Assembly (NCBI RefSeq): GCF_963422355.1 | Contig: NC_085092.1 | Location: 7,711,466-7,775,465, forward strand | DNA: 64,000 nucleotides | From: Corticium candelabrum | Taxonomy: Eukaryota > Porifera > Homoscleromorpha > Homosclerophorida > Plakinidae | Direction of reading: 5' to 3' | Shown: one piece after another, positions 23,026-35,732 of the stretch | How the letters are laid out: each line of letters begins with the position of its first letter | Numbering within the stretch: position 1 is the first letter of the stretch | Notes under the pieces: generated by a model | The model's database searches: none | Told to the model about the DNA's origin: nothing | What the model saw: the letters and a program-made list of their open reading frames with translations, nothing else | Program-made: the position numbers and the translations under genes

Positions 23026-25174
23026 GGTGCGTGACCATTTTGTCCATTCCATTTTCAATTCTCAGCAACAATTGACTATTGAATTAGAAATTGAAAATAG
23101 CCTAGAAGTTGCTTGCAATTTCAATATTCAATTCTATTAAAAATTAATAATTGACTGATCGACAAACTATAATTATTTACGGATTAAAATAAATATAAAA
23201 ACATACTTTATTTTTAACCAATTTCCCTTTTCAATGCAATGAAATATTGAAATTGCAAGCACGTTAGTTCAATTTTTAATGCTAAATTCAATGTTCAATT
23301 TAATTTAAAAATTAAATGTTAAATTTTGAATTTGCGTGGCCAATTTGTCCATTACATTTTTAATTTTTAAGGCAAATTGAAAATTGAATGACAAATTAGA
23401 AATTGTCTAGCGTTGCTTGCTCTTACAATATTCCATTATATTGAAAATAGAAATTGATTGAAGACCAATTGTCGTTTCAATATTCATTTAGTTTGCAAAT
23501 AGATTCAATCTTTTCATCCGTCCAATTTTCGTAAATTATGAATATTAAATATAGCCTCTGATGCAATTTTCTTTCTCCGTACTAAATGTAAATAGAAAGT
23601 TACCCGTAGTTGCTAGCGCGAGCGATATCTCATAAACGGCATAATGACACCGCGCGGGCGGTCGCCGGTGACTTCAATATTCAATTCTATTGAAAGACGA
23701 AAAGTTGTGTCTAGCTTAGCCAAGCCCAGCCACGCCTGTGGCACGCATGCAATGTAATGCAATTAAAAGGTGGACGAGAAAGCCACCCGACCGACCTCCA
23801 CAACAAATCGGTAAGCACTGCACCTAGCTCCCGTCAACCGTCACGCCCAAGCACGAGACGTTCCTTGCTGTGACAAGGGAAGCCCGTTGCATGGAGGCAC
23901 GCTTACGGTCTATAGTCAACGAGATCAACGTCTAGCCTGCACTGGGAAGTTGACGCCTAGTCGATTTGGAAAGACTCTAGGCAACTATCCAGCAACTAAG
24001 CCCGTCCTCAACATTCCGTCGGGGAAAGCATCTTCCTCTTCGACTCTCTTGCGATCAAATCTTCGTCAACTTCGTCCATGGATATCGAGAGTGGAGAGAG
24101 TGCACGACCTGCTGTTATCATGAGATTCTAGCTGCTGGGGCTTCCCCGTCATGTGTTGAGAGGCGTGGTCTATAATGATCGACGCAATGTTGACTCTCGA
24201 TAGTTGCTTGGAGTCTTTCCAAATCGACCAGGCGTCAACTTCCCAGTGCAGGCTAGACGTTCATCTCGTTGACTATAGACTGTAAGCGTGCCTCCATGCG
24301 ACAGACTTCCCTTGTCGCAGCAAGAAATGTCTCATGCCTGGGCGTGACGGTTGACGAGAGCCAGGTGCAACTGCTTACCGACTTGTTGTGAGAGGTCGGT
24401 CGCGTGGCTGTCGAGGCTTTCTCGTGCATCTCTTAATTGCATTACATTGCATGCCTGTCAGAGGCGTGGCTGGGCGTGGCCAAGCTTGACACAACTTTCG
24501 TCTTTCAATAGAATTGAATATTGAAGTCACCGGCGACCGACCGCGCGGTGTCATTATGCCGTTTATGAGATATGGCTCGCGCTAGCAACTGCGGGTAACT
24601 TTCTATTTAAATTTAGTACGGAGAAAGAAAATTGCATTAGAGGCTATATTTTAATTTTCATAATTTACGAAAATTGGACGGATGCAAAGATTGAATTTAT
24701 TTGCAAAGTAAATGAATATTGAAATAACAATTGGTCTTTAATCAATTTCTATTTTCAATGTAATGGAATATTGTAAGAGCAAGCAACGCCAGTCAATTTT
24801 TAATTTGACATTCAATTTTCAATTTCTCTCAAAAATTAAAAATTGAATGGACGAATTGTCCACGCAAATTCAAAATTTAAAATTCAATTTTTAAATTAAA
24901 TTGATTATTAAATTTAACATTAATAATTGAACTAACGTGCTTGCAACTTCAATATTCCATTGCATTGAAAAAGGAAATTGGTTAAAACTTAAGTATGTTT
25001 TTAATATTTATTTTAATCCGCAAATAGTTATGGTTTGTCGATCAGTCAATTTTTAATTTTTAATAGAATTGAATATTGAAATTGCAAGCAACTTCTAAGC
25101 TACTTTGAATTTCTAATTCAATATTCAATTGTTGCTGGGAATTGAAAATGGAACGGACGAAATGGTCACGGACC
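23026..25174. mobile_element. 2.15-kb foldback element (near palindrome)
   Basis: Left arm (about 23026-24020) and right arm (about 24178-25174) are inverted copies of each other over roughly 1 kb, with a central spacer of about 150 bp. Termini read GGTGCGTGACCATTT and, inverted, GGTCCGTGACCATTT. TCGAAC flanks both sides and the empty site near 2900 has TCAAAC once, so insertion is demonstrated. The arms contain many CAATTTTCAATT-type words. No transposase frame seen; the superfamily is unassigned. Confidence 0.85.
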
Positions 25175-25189
25175 TCGAACACTTTTATA

Positions 25190-26320
25190 TAGACGGTGCA
25201 CGTGCTTGATCGAGATCTGGCAGAAAACATCTACGTACAAGTCGAGAAAAATAGAGGCACGGATGCAAGTTGACAGACCAACATGTACAGAGCACCGCGA
25301 CAGACAAGACAATCGAGTCTGTACTAGAATTGTAGTGAACTTGATGACAGTCATTTTCTTTAGAGACACTCGACAAGACAAACAGTTTGTGAAAAATGAT
25401 GCAGTACTGCATGGTGTATATTCTTTCTCAAGTGCCCAGCAGAGTCAACGTTGAGACACTAAGAATAATTAGAGTGGCCACAAGTAGATGGCAGTGGCAT
25501 TCATATCTGTGGCAAGATGCATGTATTTTCCATGTGCAAATTGATTAATAAAATAATAAATTAAAAATATTCAAAATACATAGGTAACTTGCAGCGGCGT
25601 AGTCAAAGCAAAAAATTTTGGGGTGTGTTTAATATTAATTTGTTCAAAATTAATATTAATTTATTTAAAATTAACTGTATACGTGTATATACGTGTAGAT
25701 ATATAAAATAACAACGTATCATTTCGGTACTGTATAATTATGTACATAAAATCACTCTACTAGACTATAAAAAATAGATGAGCAACTACGCCCATAACTT
25801 TTGGGGGTACTAACCCCACCGTATCTACGCCACTGAGGTAAGGGCCCATTCCCATACTCAAAGCATTTTCTCTCAAGCACAATAGCACTGCATGTTACTT
25901 GGAAAAAGATTTAGTTCTAGCAGGAAACGTATTTCGAGAGCTAATCACAGCAAGAGTATACCCATTGTTCCTTGTCCTCAACCACAGCATGCAAATTCCA
26001 CCCACGGCCAGGCCAAGATGCTGGGAGAAACCTCTATATCTGTAAACATTATAAAGCCGTTGTGTCTGTGTATACCATCATATGCAATAATGCATAGTAC
26101 GGGACAAATTGAGGATGTACCGGTGAAATTGATATCAACAAATTGATGAAAAGAGACCAATTGACATTTGTAGATCACGACGCTCTAATTGTAGGAGCAA
26201 TCTACAATAAAGGAAGCGAAGAGTGGAAACCTCATGGCGTGGCACTTTAGCTTCAAGACTCTAGATGCAATGACTCAGGGCGGTCTGCATGCAGCATCTC
26301 TACAATGTACATTACCGAGT
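25190..26320. repeat. 3' flank of gene 3, copy of 2920-4010
   Basis: Continues the spacer block that was split by the foldback element, up to ACCGAGTTCTTGAAATA near 26320. The retroelement remnant found at this point downstream of genes 1 and 2 is absent here, giving an empty reference. 26321-26655 is ordinary 3' flank shared with genes 1, 2 and 12. Confidence 0.7.
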
Positions 26321-26655
26321 TCTTGAAATAAGACAATGATGGATGACTTAAACTTTATTTATATTTATTGCAAGACTTATTGTCAGATTACCTCGTTCAC
26401 TCTATCTATGAAAGCACACTAATTTGAGACGACAAAATTCTGTAGCACTTTAATCTCGTAAAATAATGTGTAAAACACATAAACCAACAAACAGATCAAC
26501 AAGACAAGCTAGACACGTGTAGAGTACAAAACACTCTAGACACGTACAGCACAGATAAAACAAGAAGCTATTATAGTATAGATAGACTAATGGGCAACAA
26601 CAAACAGGTAAAACCAGTTTTATTGTTGAACGACATTTAATTATAATTAGTTTGT

Positions 26656-28536
<1,881 letters not shown>

Positions 28537-28607
28537 ACCGGGTTACAGAATTACGATATCAGATGGTCACGCATGCAGAGCATAAATGCTGTAGTTGCTG
28601 AGAGTCT

Positions 28608-28626
28608 GTTGCTTATATATTCTCGC
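28608..28626 (-). promoter_or_regulatory. TATA-type core promoter of gene 3
   Basis: Minus strand reads GCGAGAATATATAAGCAAC about 75-90 nt upstream of the gene 3 ATG, the position conserved in the array. Confidence 0.5.
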
Positions 28627-29205
28627 AATCCAACTATACACGGTAGACGGTCCGCGTACACGGAGCATCCGTAATCATGGTGATTATAGAATGACCGGTA
28701 CGCCTAGGCCTACAATGCACAACAACATTATATGGCACGGTATACCGAGACACCGTATTCATATCTTGACCAATAAATCGGTAACTATACTAAACCGTAA
28801 TACATGTACTCTAATAGCTAAGTATATATTATTAAAGTCTCGCATCGCAGTATGTATTATAGCTATCTGCTATCTGATCTTGCTTCTATGTTTTATATAG
28901 CGTCATAGTCCTACTGACTAGCAACTAGATACGACAAGTTACATCAACATCCGTGGTAACGTTGTTATTGAACTTGAAAACCTAGCCATCCATTCTCTAG
29001 CGATGTTCTATCTCGGTCAGTGCTTGCCAGTTTTCTACAAACTGTGCTTGAGACGTAAGTCAGGCGTGTCTTCTATCGCTAGGCTCGTGTCTCCTTTTAC
29101 CAATTTGTTTTGTCTGGTCAACATTCTCTGTTTGTTTTCGTTGACAACGAGCAAAACGGAGGACTCACAGACACGTGATATCGACTTCTAGGAACAGAGA
29201 CTTAA
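28627..29205. repeat. Upstream spacer of gene 3 (copies upstream of genes 6 and 8)
   Basis: Matches 41180-41757 and 45753-46334 closely. Plus-strand frames through it differ in length between copies and are not called. Confidence 0.6.
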
Positions 29206-29511
29206 GCCCTGTCCACACTAGACCAGAATGGATTGCGATCGGATCGAGGGGATAGCGAGCGTCCACACTGCAAGCTACTGTACCTCCGTCTTCGATATCA
29301 CATGACTGATGACCGATGTGTACGTGTGGCTTCTTTGCTTATGGAAAGCGTCGATACAGCGACGCAAGGTGAGCGAGAACAAAGACGAGTGAGGAGTGTT
29401 AGATGTTCAGACTACACGCGTAGACTACGTGAAGGTAACGCCCACTTTTTCTAATTGGATTCAACAGATCGCGATCGGATCGCGATCGAAACCATCTCGC
29501 GATGTGGATTG
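29206..29511. mobile_element. MITE (GCCCTGTCCACAC family), truncated by gypsy fragment
   Basis: Left end GCCCTGTCCACACTAG preceded by TTAA; sequence follows the complete copy at 46335-46667 up to GATGTGGATTG, where the gypsy LTR begins. The right terminus is missing. Confidence 0.65.
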
Positions 29512-29643
29512 TGTAGCATAGGACTCAAAGATTTGTAAGAATACATGTAATTGAACACAAGAGACACAACAAAGAAAACATGTATCCGTTAGCCGGCTAT
29601 CCAAATGACTGAGCTACCCCGCCTATGAAACCCCGGATGCACA
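29512..29643 (-). repeat. 3' LTR of the Ty3/gypsy fragment, about 132 bp
   Basis: On the minus strand it begins TGTGCATCCGGGG and ends ATGCTACA (TG...CA). A purine tract AAAGGAGGGAGATG sits immediately before it (29647-29660). Inside is a tRNA-like word GGGGTAGCTCAGTCATTTGG similar to a pol III A box. It lies inside the TCCACAC-family MITE. Confidence 0.7.
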
Positions 29644-31525
29644 TCATCTCCCTCCTTTCTACGCAAAACACAAAATTTACAGCACTGTGATTATATCAGT
29701 TCTATAGCCTCTCTGCACTGTCCACTCTCCATATCTTGTAGGTGGTATCGCCTTTGTAGTACGCTGACTCCTTCTTGGCTGCTCTACTCCTGTGGCAACT
29801 TCAGGCGCACTCAACTCGTCTTCAGTACCATCGTCTAAGGACTCAGGCTCTGTGTCACTGCTAAATTGATCCTCTCGTTTGTTGTCTCTATTGCTACCTG
29901 CGACGTCTCTAGGCTCTAGATCTGGTTCATCTTGTACTAGCTGCTGGGTTGGTAGTTGATTTGACCGTGGGTGCAGTCTCAAGTGATCCACGTGAACCTT
30001 TTGTCTTACTCCCGTGTCTGTATACTGTACTGCATAATACCTCTCCCCCAAAACTTGTACTACTCTGGCGTTTCTCCACTTTGGCATCTTTGCGTGACGT
30101 ACCAACACCATATCATATGGTCTAATTGCATTTCTCTCACTCGCTGTTTGGTCGTGACCTCTCTTTTGTTTTGCTTGAGCCTTTTTCACCGTTTCCTTCA
30201 AAGTCTTGGCCAACACTGAGGACTTTTGTGGCGGCTTTAGTAAATCTAGTTGACATCGCAGATCACTATTCATCAGGAGCCTTGCTGGAGAAACATTTGT
30301 AGTGCTATGGCTGGTATTTCTGTAGACTGACAAAAAATCTGTCACTACCCCTTCCAAACTTGCCTTTCCGCTCTCCATGCCTTTCTTGATTGCCCCTTTC
30401 AACGTTTTAACAAAACGTTCCGCTTGCCCGTTGCTTTGGGGATGGTAGGGAGGTACTAAGGTATGACGAATACCCTGTTTCTTACAGAAAGTTCTGAAAT
30501 CTGACGACACGAATTGGGGCCCATTATCTGACACGATTTGCTTTGGAATACCAAGCCTTGCAAAGGTGCGACGAAGTTGAGTAATGGTTTGGCTCGCTGA
30601 AAGTCGCTCCCTCGGGTAGCTGTATTACCTCAGGCCATTTTGAGAACGCATCGACCACAACAAACCACATTTTTTGCAAATTGGTCCGGCAAAATCAATG
30701 TAAATTTTTGCCCAGGGGCACTCAGGAAACTCCCATGGATGTAAGGGTACTTCTGGTGGTCTATCAGCATGCACAGCACAATTTTCACAATTTCGGGCCA
30801 TACTTTCTATATCTCTGTCGATACCTGGCCACCATATGAACTTCCGTGCAAGTTTCTTCATCCTCTCCATACCGACGTGTGCTTTGTGCAATTCTGATAG
30901 TAACTGCTCCCTTATTGCCTTTGGAACCACTATTCTAGGGTCTTCTGCATGTTTTAGTATACATCCATCACACACTGACAACTGATGCTGGCATGCAACA
31001 AAATCCAAAAGAGCTTTGGTCTTAACTGTTGAAGGCCAGCCGTCATTGATGAATTTCATAACTTGTTGAAGAGTGCGATCCTGCTTTGTATATCTTTGTA
31101 GTTGATCAAAAAGAATTGGTGCATCTTTGATGAATCGAGATTCCATTGCGGCTATATATCTTTCCGACTGATCTTCGTATTCATTTGCCTGTTCAAAATC
31201 CTCTTCATGTCCAACTGGGAGACGGGATAGACAGTCAGCATTCCCATGTTCAACTGATCGCCGGTATTGAATTTCATAGTCATACTGTGATAACTGGAGT
31301 GCCCAGCGAGCAAGGCGCCCACTTGTTCGGGTAGGAGTTGTCAGTTTGGTAGGATCAAAAACTGTCAGTAATGGCCGATGGTCAGTTCTGAGAACAAACT
31401 TTCTACCCAGTAGGAAATGTCGAAATTTTCTAGTCCCAAATATTATGGATAACGCCTCCAATTCTATCTGAGAATAATTTCGTTCAGCTTTTGTCAAAGA
31501 CTTTGACAACAGTCTTTGACAAAAG
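29512..31525 (-). mobile_element. Ty3/gypsy retrotransposon fragment (3' part)
   Basis: Minus-strand element retaining the end of the reverse transcriptase/RNase H region, integrase, polypurine tract and one short LTR. It is truncated on its 5' side at about 31525, where a 15-bp inverted repeat (31488-31502 and 31511-31525) abuts SINE sequence. Compared with 46625-49900 it occupies the place of a whole gene-9-like unit, so a deletion accompanied its truncation. Confidence 0.88.
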
Positions 31526-31575
31526 TACAATGATGGCAAGCTATGGCATAATTTCCTTAAGCAAGAAACTAACAC
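29677..31575 (-). pseudogene. Ty3/gypsy pol: RNase H and integrase, frameshifted
   Basis: Two open frames in the same register (31575-30625 and 30534-29677) are separated by a 90-base zone in another register. Visible: RNase H with AERNYSQIELEALSI and RTDHRPLL; integrase HHCC finger ending NCENC; YIDFAGP, SDNGPQF and QAERFVKTL supplying the Asp, Asp and Glu of the core; a GPY/F-like tail. The shift is caused by two compensating one-base changes: one A missing in an A run near 30670 and one extra T near 30595. The gag, protease and most of the reverse transcriptase are missing. The frame before about 31505 is junction sequence, not pol. Confidence 0.88.
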
Positions 31576-31751
31576 ACGATTGCCTCTCTTGACTCAGGAG
31601 TATAAATGAGTACCTGGTCATTGACTGGGGTCCTAAGCGGTCATCGGCTGTGACGTGACATCAGCCACTGGAGTTCTGGTGAGACTTCGGGTGGTCACAC
31701 CACAGTTGGCTTCACAAGTTGGTGCTCTGCGAGTTCCTGGCCCGGCTGTAG
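31527..31751 (+). mobile_element. SINE, 5'-truncated copy
   Basis: Matches 49899-50126 with few changes (CTTAAGCAAGAAACT, TTGACTCAGGAGTATA, GAGTACCTGG words). The tRNA-like head present at 49817 is absent, cut at the gypsy junction. Confidence 0.6.
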
Positions 31752-31958
31752 GAGTTCATGCATGCACGACTCTGACGACGCCCCATATTTGTGCTATCAG
31801 GTTTTGCTTGTTAGTAGTTTGTAACTGTTTCTAGATCTAAAATTATTTGCTGTAGAAACAGACACGCCTCCTTTCAACTCAAACGTATCTGCGTGATCTC
31901 TTCCAAAACTCTAGATTTGTCACAATCTGCCACACCCAGACAGCTAGAGCTGATCAAG

Positions 31959-32114
31959 ATGAGTCTTGATGCTAAAGCTGCACGTGATGGGAGCTTTCTT
32001 CTCTCCTTTCACTCTTCTGCCATCATAAGTAGAAAGCAGTCTGGGCTACCAAGGTTAGTTGTTGTGGCAGTTGAACTTGAACCTGCAGTTTTATACGTGC
32101 AGTTGAAGCCGTAA
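31959..32114 (+). CDS. Candidate small ORF/exon, copy A (51 aa)
   Basis: A plus-strand ATG frame (MSLDAKAARDGSFLLSFHS ... LVVVAVELE) present in four spacer copies with no stop in any. Copies B and D lack five codons after the Met, a frame-keeping 15-bp difference. No domain recognised. Recent duplication alone could explain the shared frame, so coding status is uncertain. It lies between the SINE and the 3' end of gene 4, antisense to the array. Confidence 0.3.
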   Translation: MSLDAKAARDGSFLLSFHSSAIISRKQSGLPRLVVVAVELEPAVLYVQLKP

Positions 32115-32141
32115 CTATACATCCGTTGTGTAGAGTTAGTT

Positions 32142-32211
32142 AGTCTTGCATAACCAGCCCTCCCCTTTTCTATTTTTGGAAACTAGAAAAAGGGAGGACT
32201 GGCTACTGAGT
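32142..32211. mobile_element. Hairpin MITE copy downstream of gene 4
   Basis: Diverged copy of the AGTCTCGCGTA hairpin family: arms around CCAGCCCTCCCCTTTTCTA and its inverse, 70 bp. Related copies sit at the same place downstream of genes 5, 10 and 11. 32212-32550 is otherwise plain 3' flank. Confidence 0.6.
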
Positions 32212-32550
32212 AGCTATTTCTATCTAATATTGCAAAACTTATTGTCAGATTATCTCACTTATGACTAATGTATATGAGCACAGCAATTTGACTTAGGATT
32301 GGGACGACAAAATAGTGCTGGAAAGTAATCTCTTAATTAAAATAATGTGTAGAACACTGCATTCACAACAAGACAAGCGATACCTGTCTAGACACTTTGT
32401 AGATTGAAATGGATCGTAACATACGTACAGGACAGATTAAACAAAAATCTATCCTGTAGCTATATATTATTATACTTAATTAGTATGAGAAAGTGCAACA
32501 ACAAACAGTCAGAACAAGCAAGTCTTTCTTTCTTGAATTAATTAGTTTGT

Positions 32551-34427
32551 TCAGCGGATGAACATAAAGCTTTGCAGTTTAGAGTGGATACCAGTGACTT
32601 TTCCACCATCACCAGTGTAGCCGTATAAGACGCGCTTGTCGGCTATCGAATAGAATTGCAAATAAGTGACTAGATTATTGGAATTGTAAAAGCTTACAGA
32701 AACGAGAAGATGTCCATAAAGACCCGCACTCATGATAGTCACGATTGTCAAATACTATAACAGCAAACAAAGCAACAGTCAATTCTCGCAGTTAAACTGT
32801 ATCGCAACAGCATATGCAGTCATTATCTCAGTACACATCTTTACCTTTGTGAGTATCGTGTGCAAGTTGATATCCAACTGTTATTCCTTTGCAGTTTGAC
32901 TCCCAAGTGTAAGGATAACTGTGAGATGTAATTATTCGTGCGCAGCTGCAACAACAAAACATATATTAGTAAAATAAATGCTTGTGAGCTTGTTCTGTAC
33001 CTCGTTCCTCCGCAATTAGATTGAAATCCTGCTGCACCTTGTGGAAGCTGTATAACGTACGCACAAGGATTTGGATTAGCAATTGCAATGTAGCAACATA
33101 GAAACTATTTTATACTTGAAAAAACGTTGTGTATTTGTTAGGACCAACGTCAACTCTAAACGTCCCTAAACAACAAACACAACTGATAAATACTACTATT
33201 TTATATCTTAATTAGTAAATCAAACCTTCGTCATCAGCGAGAGCTCTTATAATCCTGTCATCTAATTTCCTAGCAGGTATCACTCCATTTGTACGATGAA
33301 CCACACAAACATCTCCTCCTCTGCATCTTGTACCCACAGAACTGCTTTGAAGATGTAGACGATTTTGAGAATTAATACCAACAACTAGAGTCCAGCCACC
33401 ACCTAATTGTAAAGTAATCTTTATTATAATTAATTTTCTATACTTGTACCTCAAATATTTACCGTAATTGGTCATGTCACAGTAAACATGAAAAACGTCA
33501 CGTCCTGTTGGAATTGGCTTTACCCAATAATAACCACTCGGAATTTTCTTGCTTCGCCTCGATAGATCAGCACAACTTCTAGCTGGATGAGCTCTAGTTC
33601 CATCTGTTACAACAAACAACAACTGCTGTTGTATCGTGTAAAGTTACTCTAGCTATATATATGCGACCGACCATGCACACTTCGGTGTGTAGTGAATGCG
33701 CATAAACATTGATTGATGAAACCTTACATGTCACAGCGCTTGCACAAACAGGACTGTCGTTGTCTCCCGCAAGAAGGCATCGCAGTAAACGAGCTTGGTC
33801 GTCCAAAGAAGCTTGCAGTTTTACTATTGCACTGCTGGTGCATCCAGATGCATCAGATTGAGTTGTAGCTGGTGTAACTAGAAAGAGATAAAGTATAAGT
33901 AGCACAGCTCTAGACATTCATCTTTGAGCTATTGCGTCATACAACTCTGCATGAAAAGTGCATGCTTATAGTGCTTGACAAACGTAGAGCTTGAGCGTAC
34001 AAACAATATCTTACCGGTACCCAGTATGATGTAGCAGTGCTGGCGACGAAGAATCCGAGAAATGAATTCTATAGCATGCAAGACTTGGAAAGCCATAATT
34101 TCGTAGTGCAGATCGCAAGATAGTGTTATTAACCATGCAGAGAACAAATGCTGTAGCTGCTGAGAGTGTGTTGCCAAGTTCTAAATATTTACGTGCAATC
34201 CAACGGTGGCTGTACAGCCCGCGTACACATGAGAGCTTCACAGTTGCATGACTCTATAGCTCGCCTATGCCTCTATATATAGTTGCATGTGACATCATAA
34301 AATTTCTACTGACTCTACTGACTTGACTCCACATGCATGTTGTAGACACTAACGCATTCACTAAAAGCTTGATCTTACCCAGTAATGCGCTGGCTACCAA
34401 TGCGACACAGTTGTACCAAATAGTCAT
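32551..34427 (-). CDS. Array gene 4: secreted fibrinogen-like protein, 296 aa
   Basis: Exons: 34379-34427, 33728-33877, 33463-33603, 33226-33402, 33116-33165, 33001-33047, 32845-32945, 32698-32754, 32551-32669 (891 nt). The distal leader exon (MTIWYNCVALVASALL) has the array TATA motif upstream and the right phase. Two other leaders are possible: an unspliced start at 33917 (MSRAVLLILYLFLVTPATTQ, a strong signal peptide continuous with exon 2, 293 aa) and a leader-like exon at 34021-34096 with GTACC donor. The last intron is 28 nt. Gene 10 is its partner 18.4 kb away. The Gly loop reads GYTGDGGKVTG. Confidence 0.77.
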
Positions 34428-34511
34428 TCTTTCTACTCAAGACAGTAGATACAAGTTGATTTCACCAGACAGTCACATGCACCGAAAAGCAATGCAGTAG
34501 TGGCTAATCCT

Positions 34512-34529
34512 GTTGCTTATATACTTGCC
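34512..34529 (-). promoter_or_regulatory. TATA-type core promoter of gene 4 distal leader
   Basis: Minus strand GGCAAGTATATAAGCAAC about 85-100 nt upstream of the distal ATG at 34427. The middle leader (ATG 34096) has only a degraded version near 34170-34195. Confidence 0.5.
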
Positions 34530-35154
34530 ATTCAAACTGTTTCTGGGTTTTAGATAATTGCTGCAAACAGTAATGACGTCATATTGCACGGATACCCGGT
34601 ACACAACATTCTAATTACATGCATTAATTAAAGTAGGTGGAGTCCCTCACTTTCGTTGACACAGATCTCAACAGATTGTAGACAAAACAACTAATTGAGC
34701 CTGACGTTTGAAGTCAGCGATGTCTCTGTAACGTATGTGTATCATTGTAATAGTACAATTTAGTGGTAAAATAAGGCAGATAAAGATTGAAATATGGGCG
34801 TAACCTTTGTTAATTAACCACGCCTAAATGCCGTATTTACCATGCAATCTGCACATTAGACCGTGCTATACGTATTATAGACAAAAACACGACGTGTTGC
34901 TAGAGAACGTGCTCAAATTGCTGGACGAGAAAACGCAGCGTCTGCTTGAGTTCATGCATGCACGACTCTGACGACGCCCCATATTTGCTCTATCAGGTTT
35001 TGCTTGTTAGTAGTTTGTAACTGTTTCTACATCTAAAATTATTTGCTATAGAAACAGACACGCCTCCTTTTAACTCAAACGTATCTGCGTGATCTCTTCC
35101 AAAACTCTAGGTTTGTCACAATCTGCAACACCCAGACAGCTAGAGCTGATCAAG
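34530..35154. other. Spacer between genes 4 and 5
   Basis: Shared with the spacers upstream of genes 9, 10 and 12 (TGACGTCATAT, GGTGGAGTCCCTCACTTTCG words). Contains no recognisable gene before the small ORF at 35155. Confidence 0.5.
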
Positions 35155-35295
35155 ATGGAGTCACGTGATGGGAGCTTTCTTCTCTCCTTTCACTCTCCTC
35201 CCACCATATGTAGAAAGCAGTCTGGGCTACCAATGTTAGTTGTTGTGCCAGTTGAACTTGAAGCTGCAGTTTTAGACGTGCAGTTGAAGCTGTAA
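35155..35295 (+). CDS. Candidate small ORF/exon, copy B (46 aa)
   Basis: Same frame as copy A but starting MESRDGSFLLSFHSPP. It ends at TAA within GCTGTAAGTATCC, which is also a good splice donor, so it could instead be an exon. Function unknown. Confidence 0.3.
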   Translation: MESRDGSFLLSFHSPPTICRKQSGLPMLVVVPVELEAAVLDVQLKL

Positions 35296-35318
35296 GTATC
35301 CGTTGTGTAGAGTTAGTC

Positions 35319-35390
35319 AGTCTCGCATGACCAGCCCCGCCCCTTTTCTATTGTTGGAAACTAGAAAAGGGGAGAGGCTGGCTACTGAGT
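35319..35390. mobile_element. Hairpin MITE copy downstream of gene 5
   Basis: AGTCTCGCATGACCAGCCCC arm and its inverse ending GGCTGGCTACTGAGT, 72 bp, same family as 27811-27896. 35391-35732 is plain 3' flank. Confidence 0.6.
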
Positions 35391-35732
35391 AGCTATTTCT
35401 ATCTAATATTGCAAAACTTATTGCCCGATTATCTCACTTATGACTAATGTATATGAGCACAGCAATTTTACTTAGAATTTGGGACGACAAAATAGTGCTG
35501 GAAAGTAATCTCTTAATTAGAATAATGTGTAAAACATCTGGACTAACAACAAGACAAGCGATACCTGTCTACACACTTTGTAGATTGAAATGGATTGTAG
35601 CATACGTACAGGACAGATAAAACAAAAAATCTATCCTGTAGCTATATATTATTATACATAATTAATATGACAAAGTGCAACAACAAACAGTCAGAACAAG
35701 CAAGTCTTTCTTTCTTGAATTAATTAGTTTGT

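Noticed and set aside
23887-24123. 78-residue frame in the foldback element
   Set aside because: It spans from one arm into the central spacer, has no recognisable domain, and its arm part is mirrored without an open frame in the other arm.
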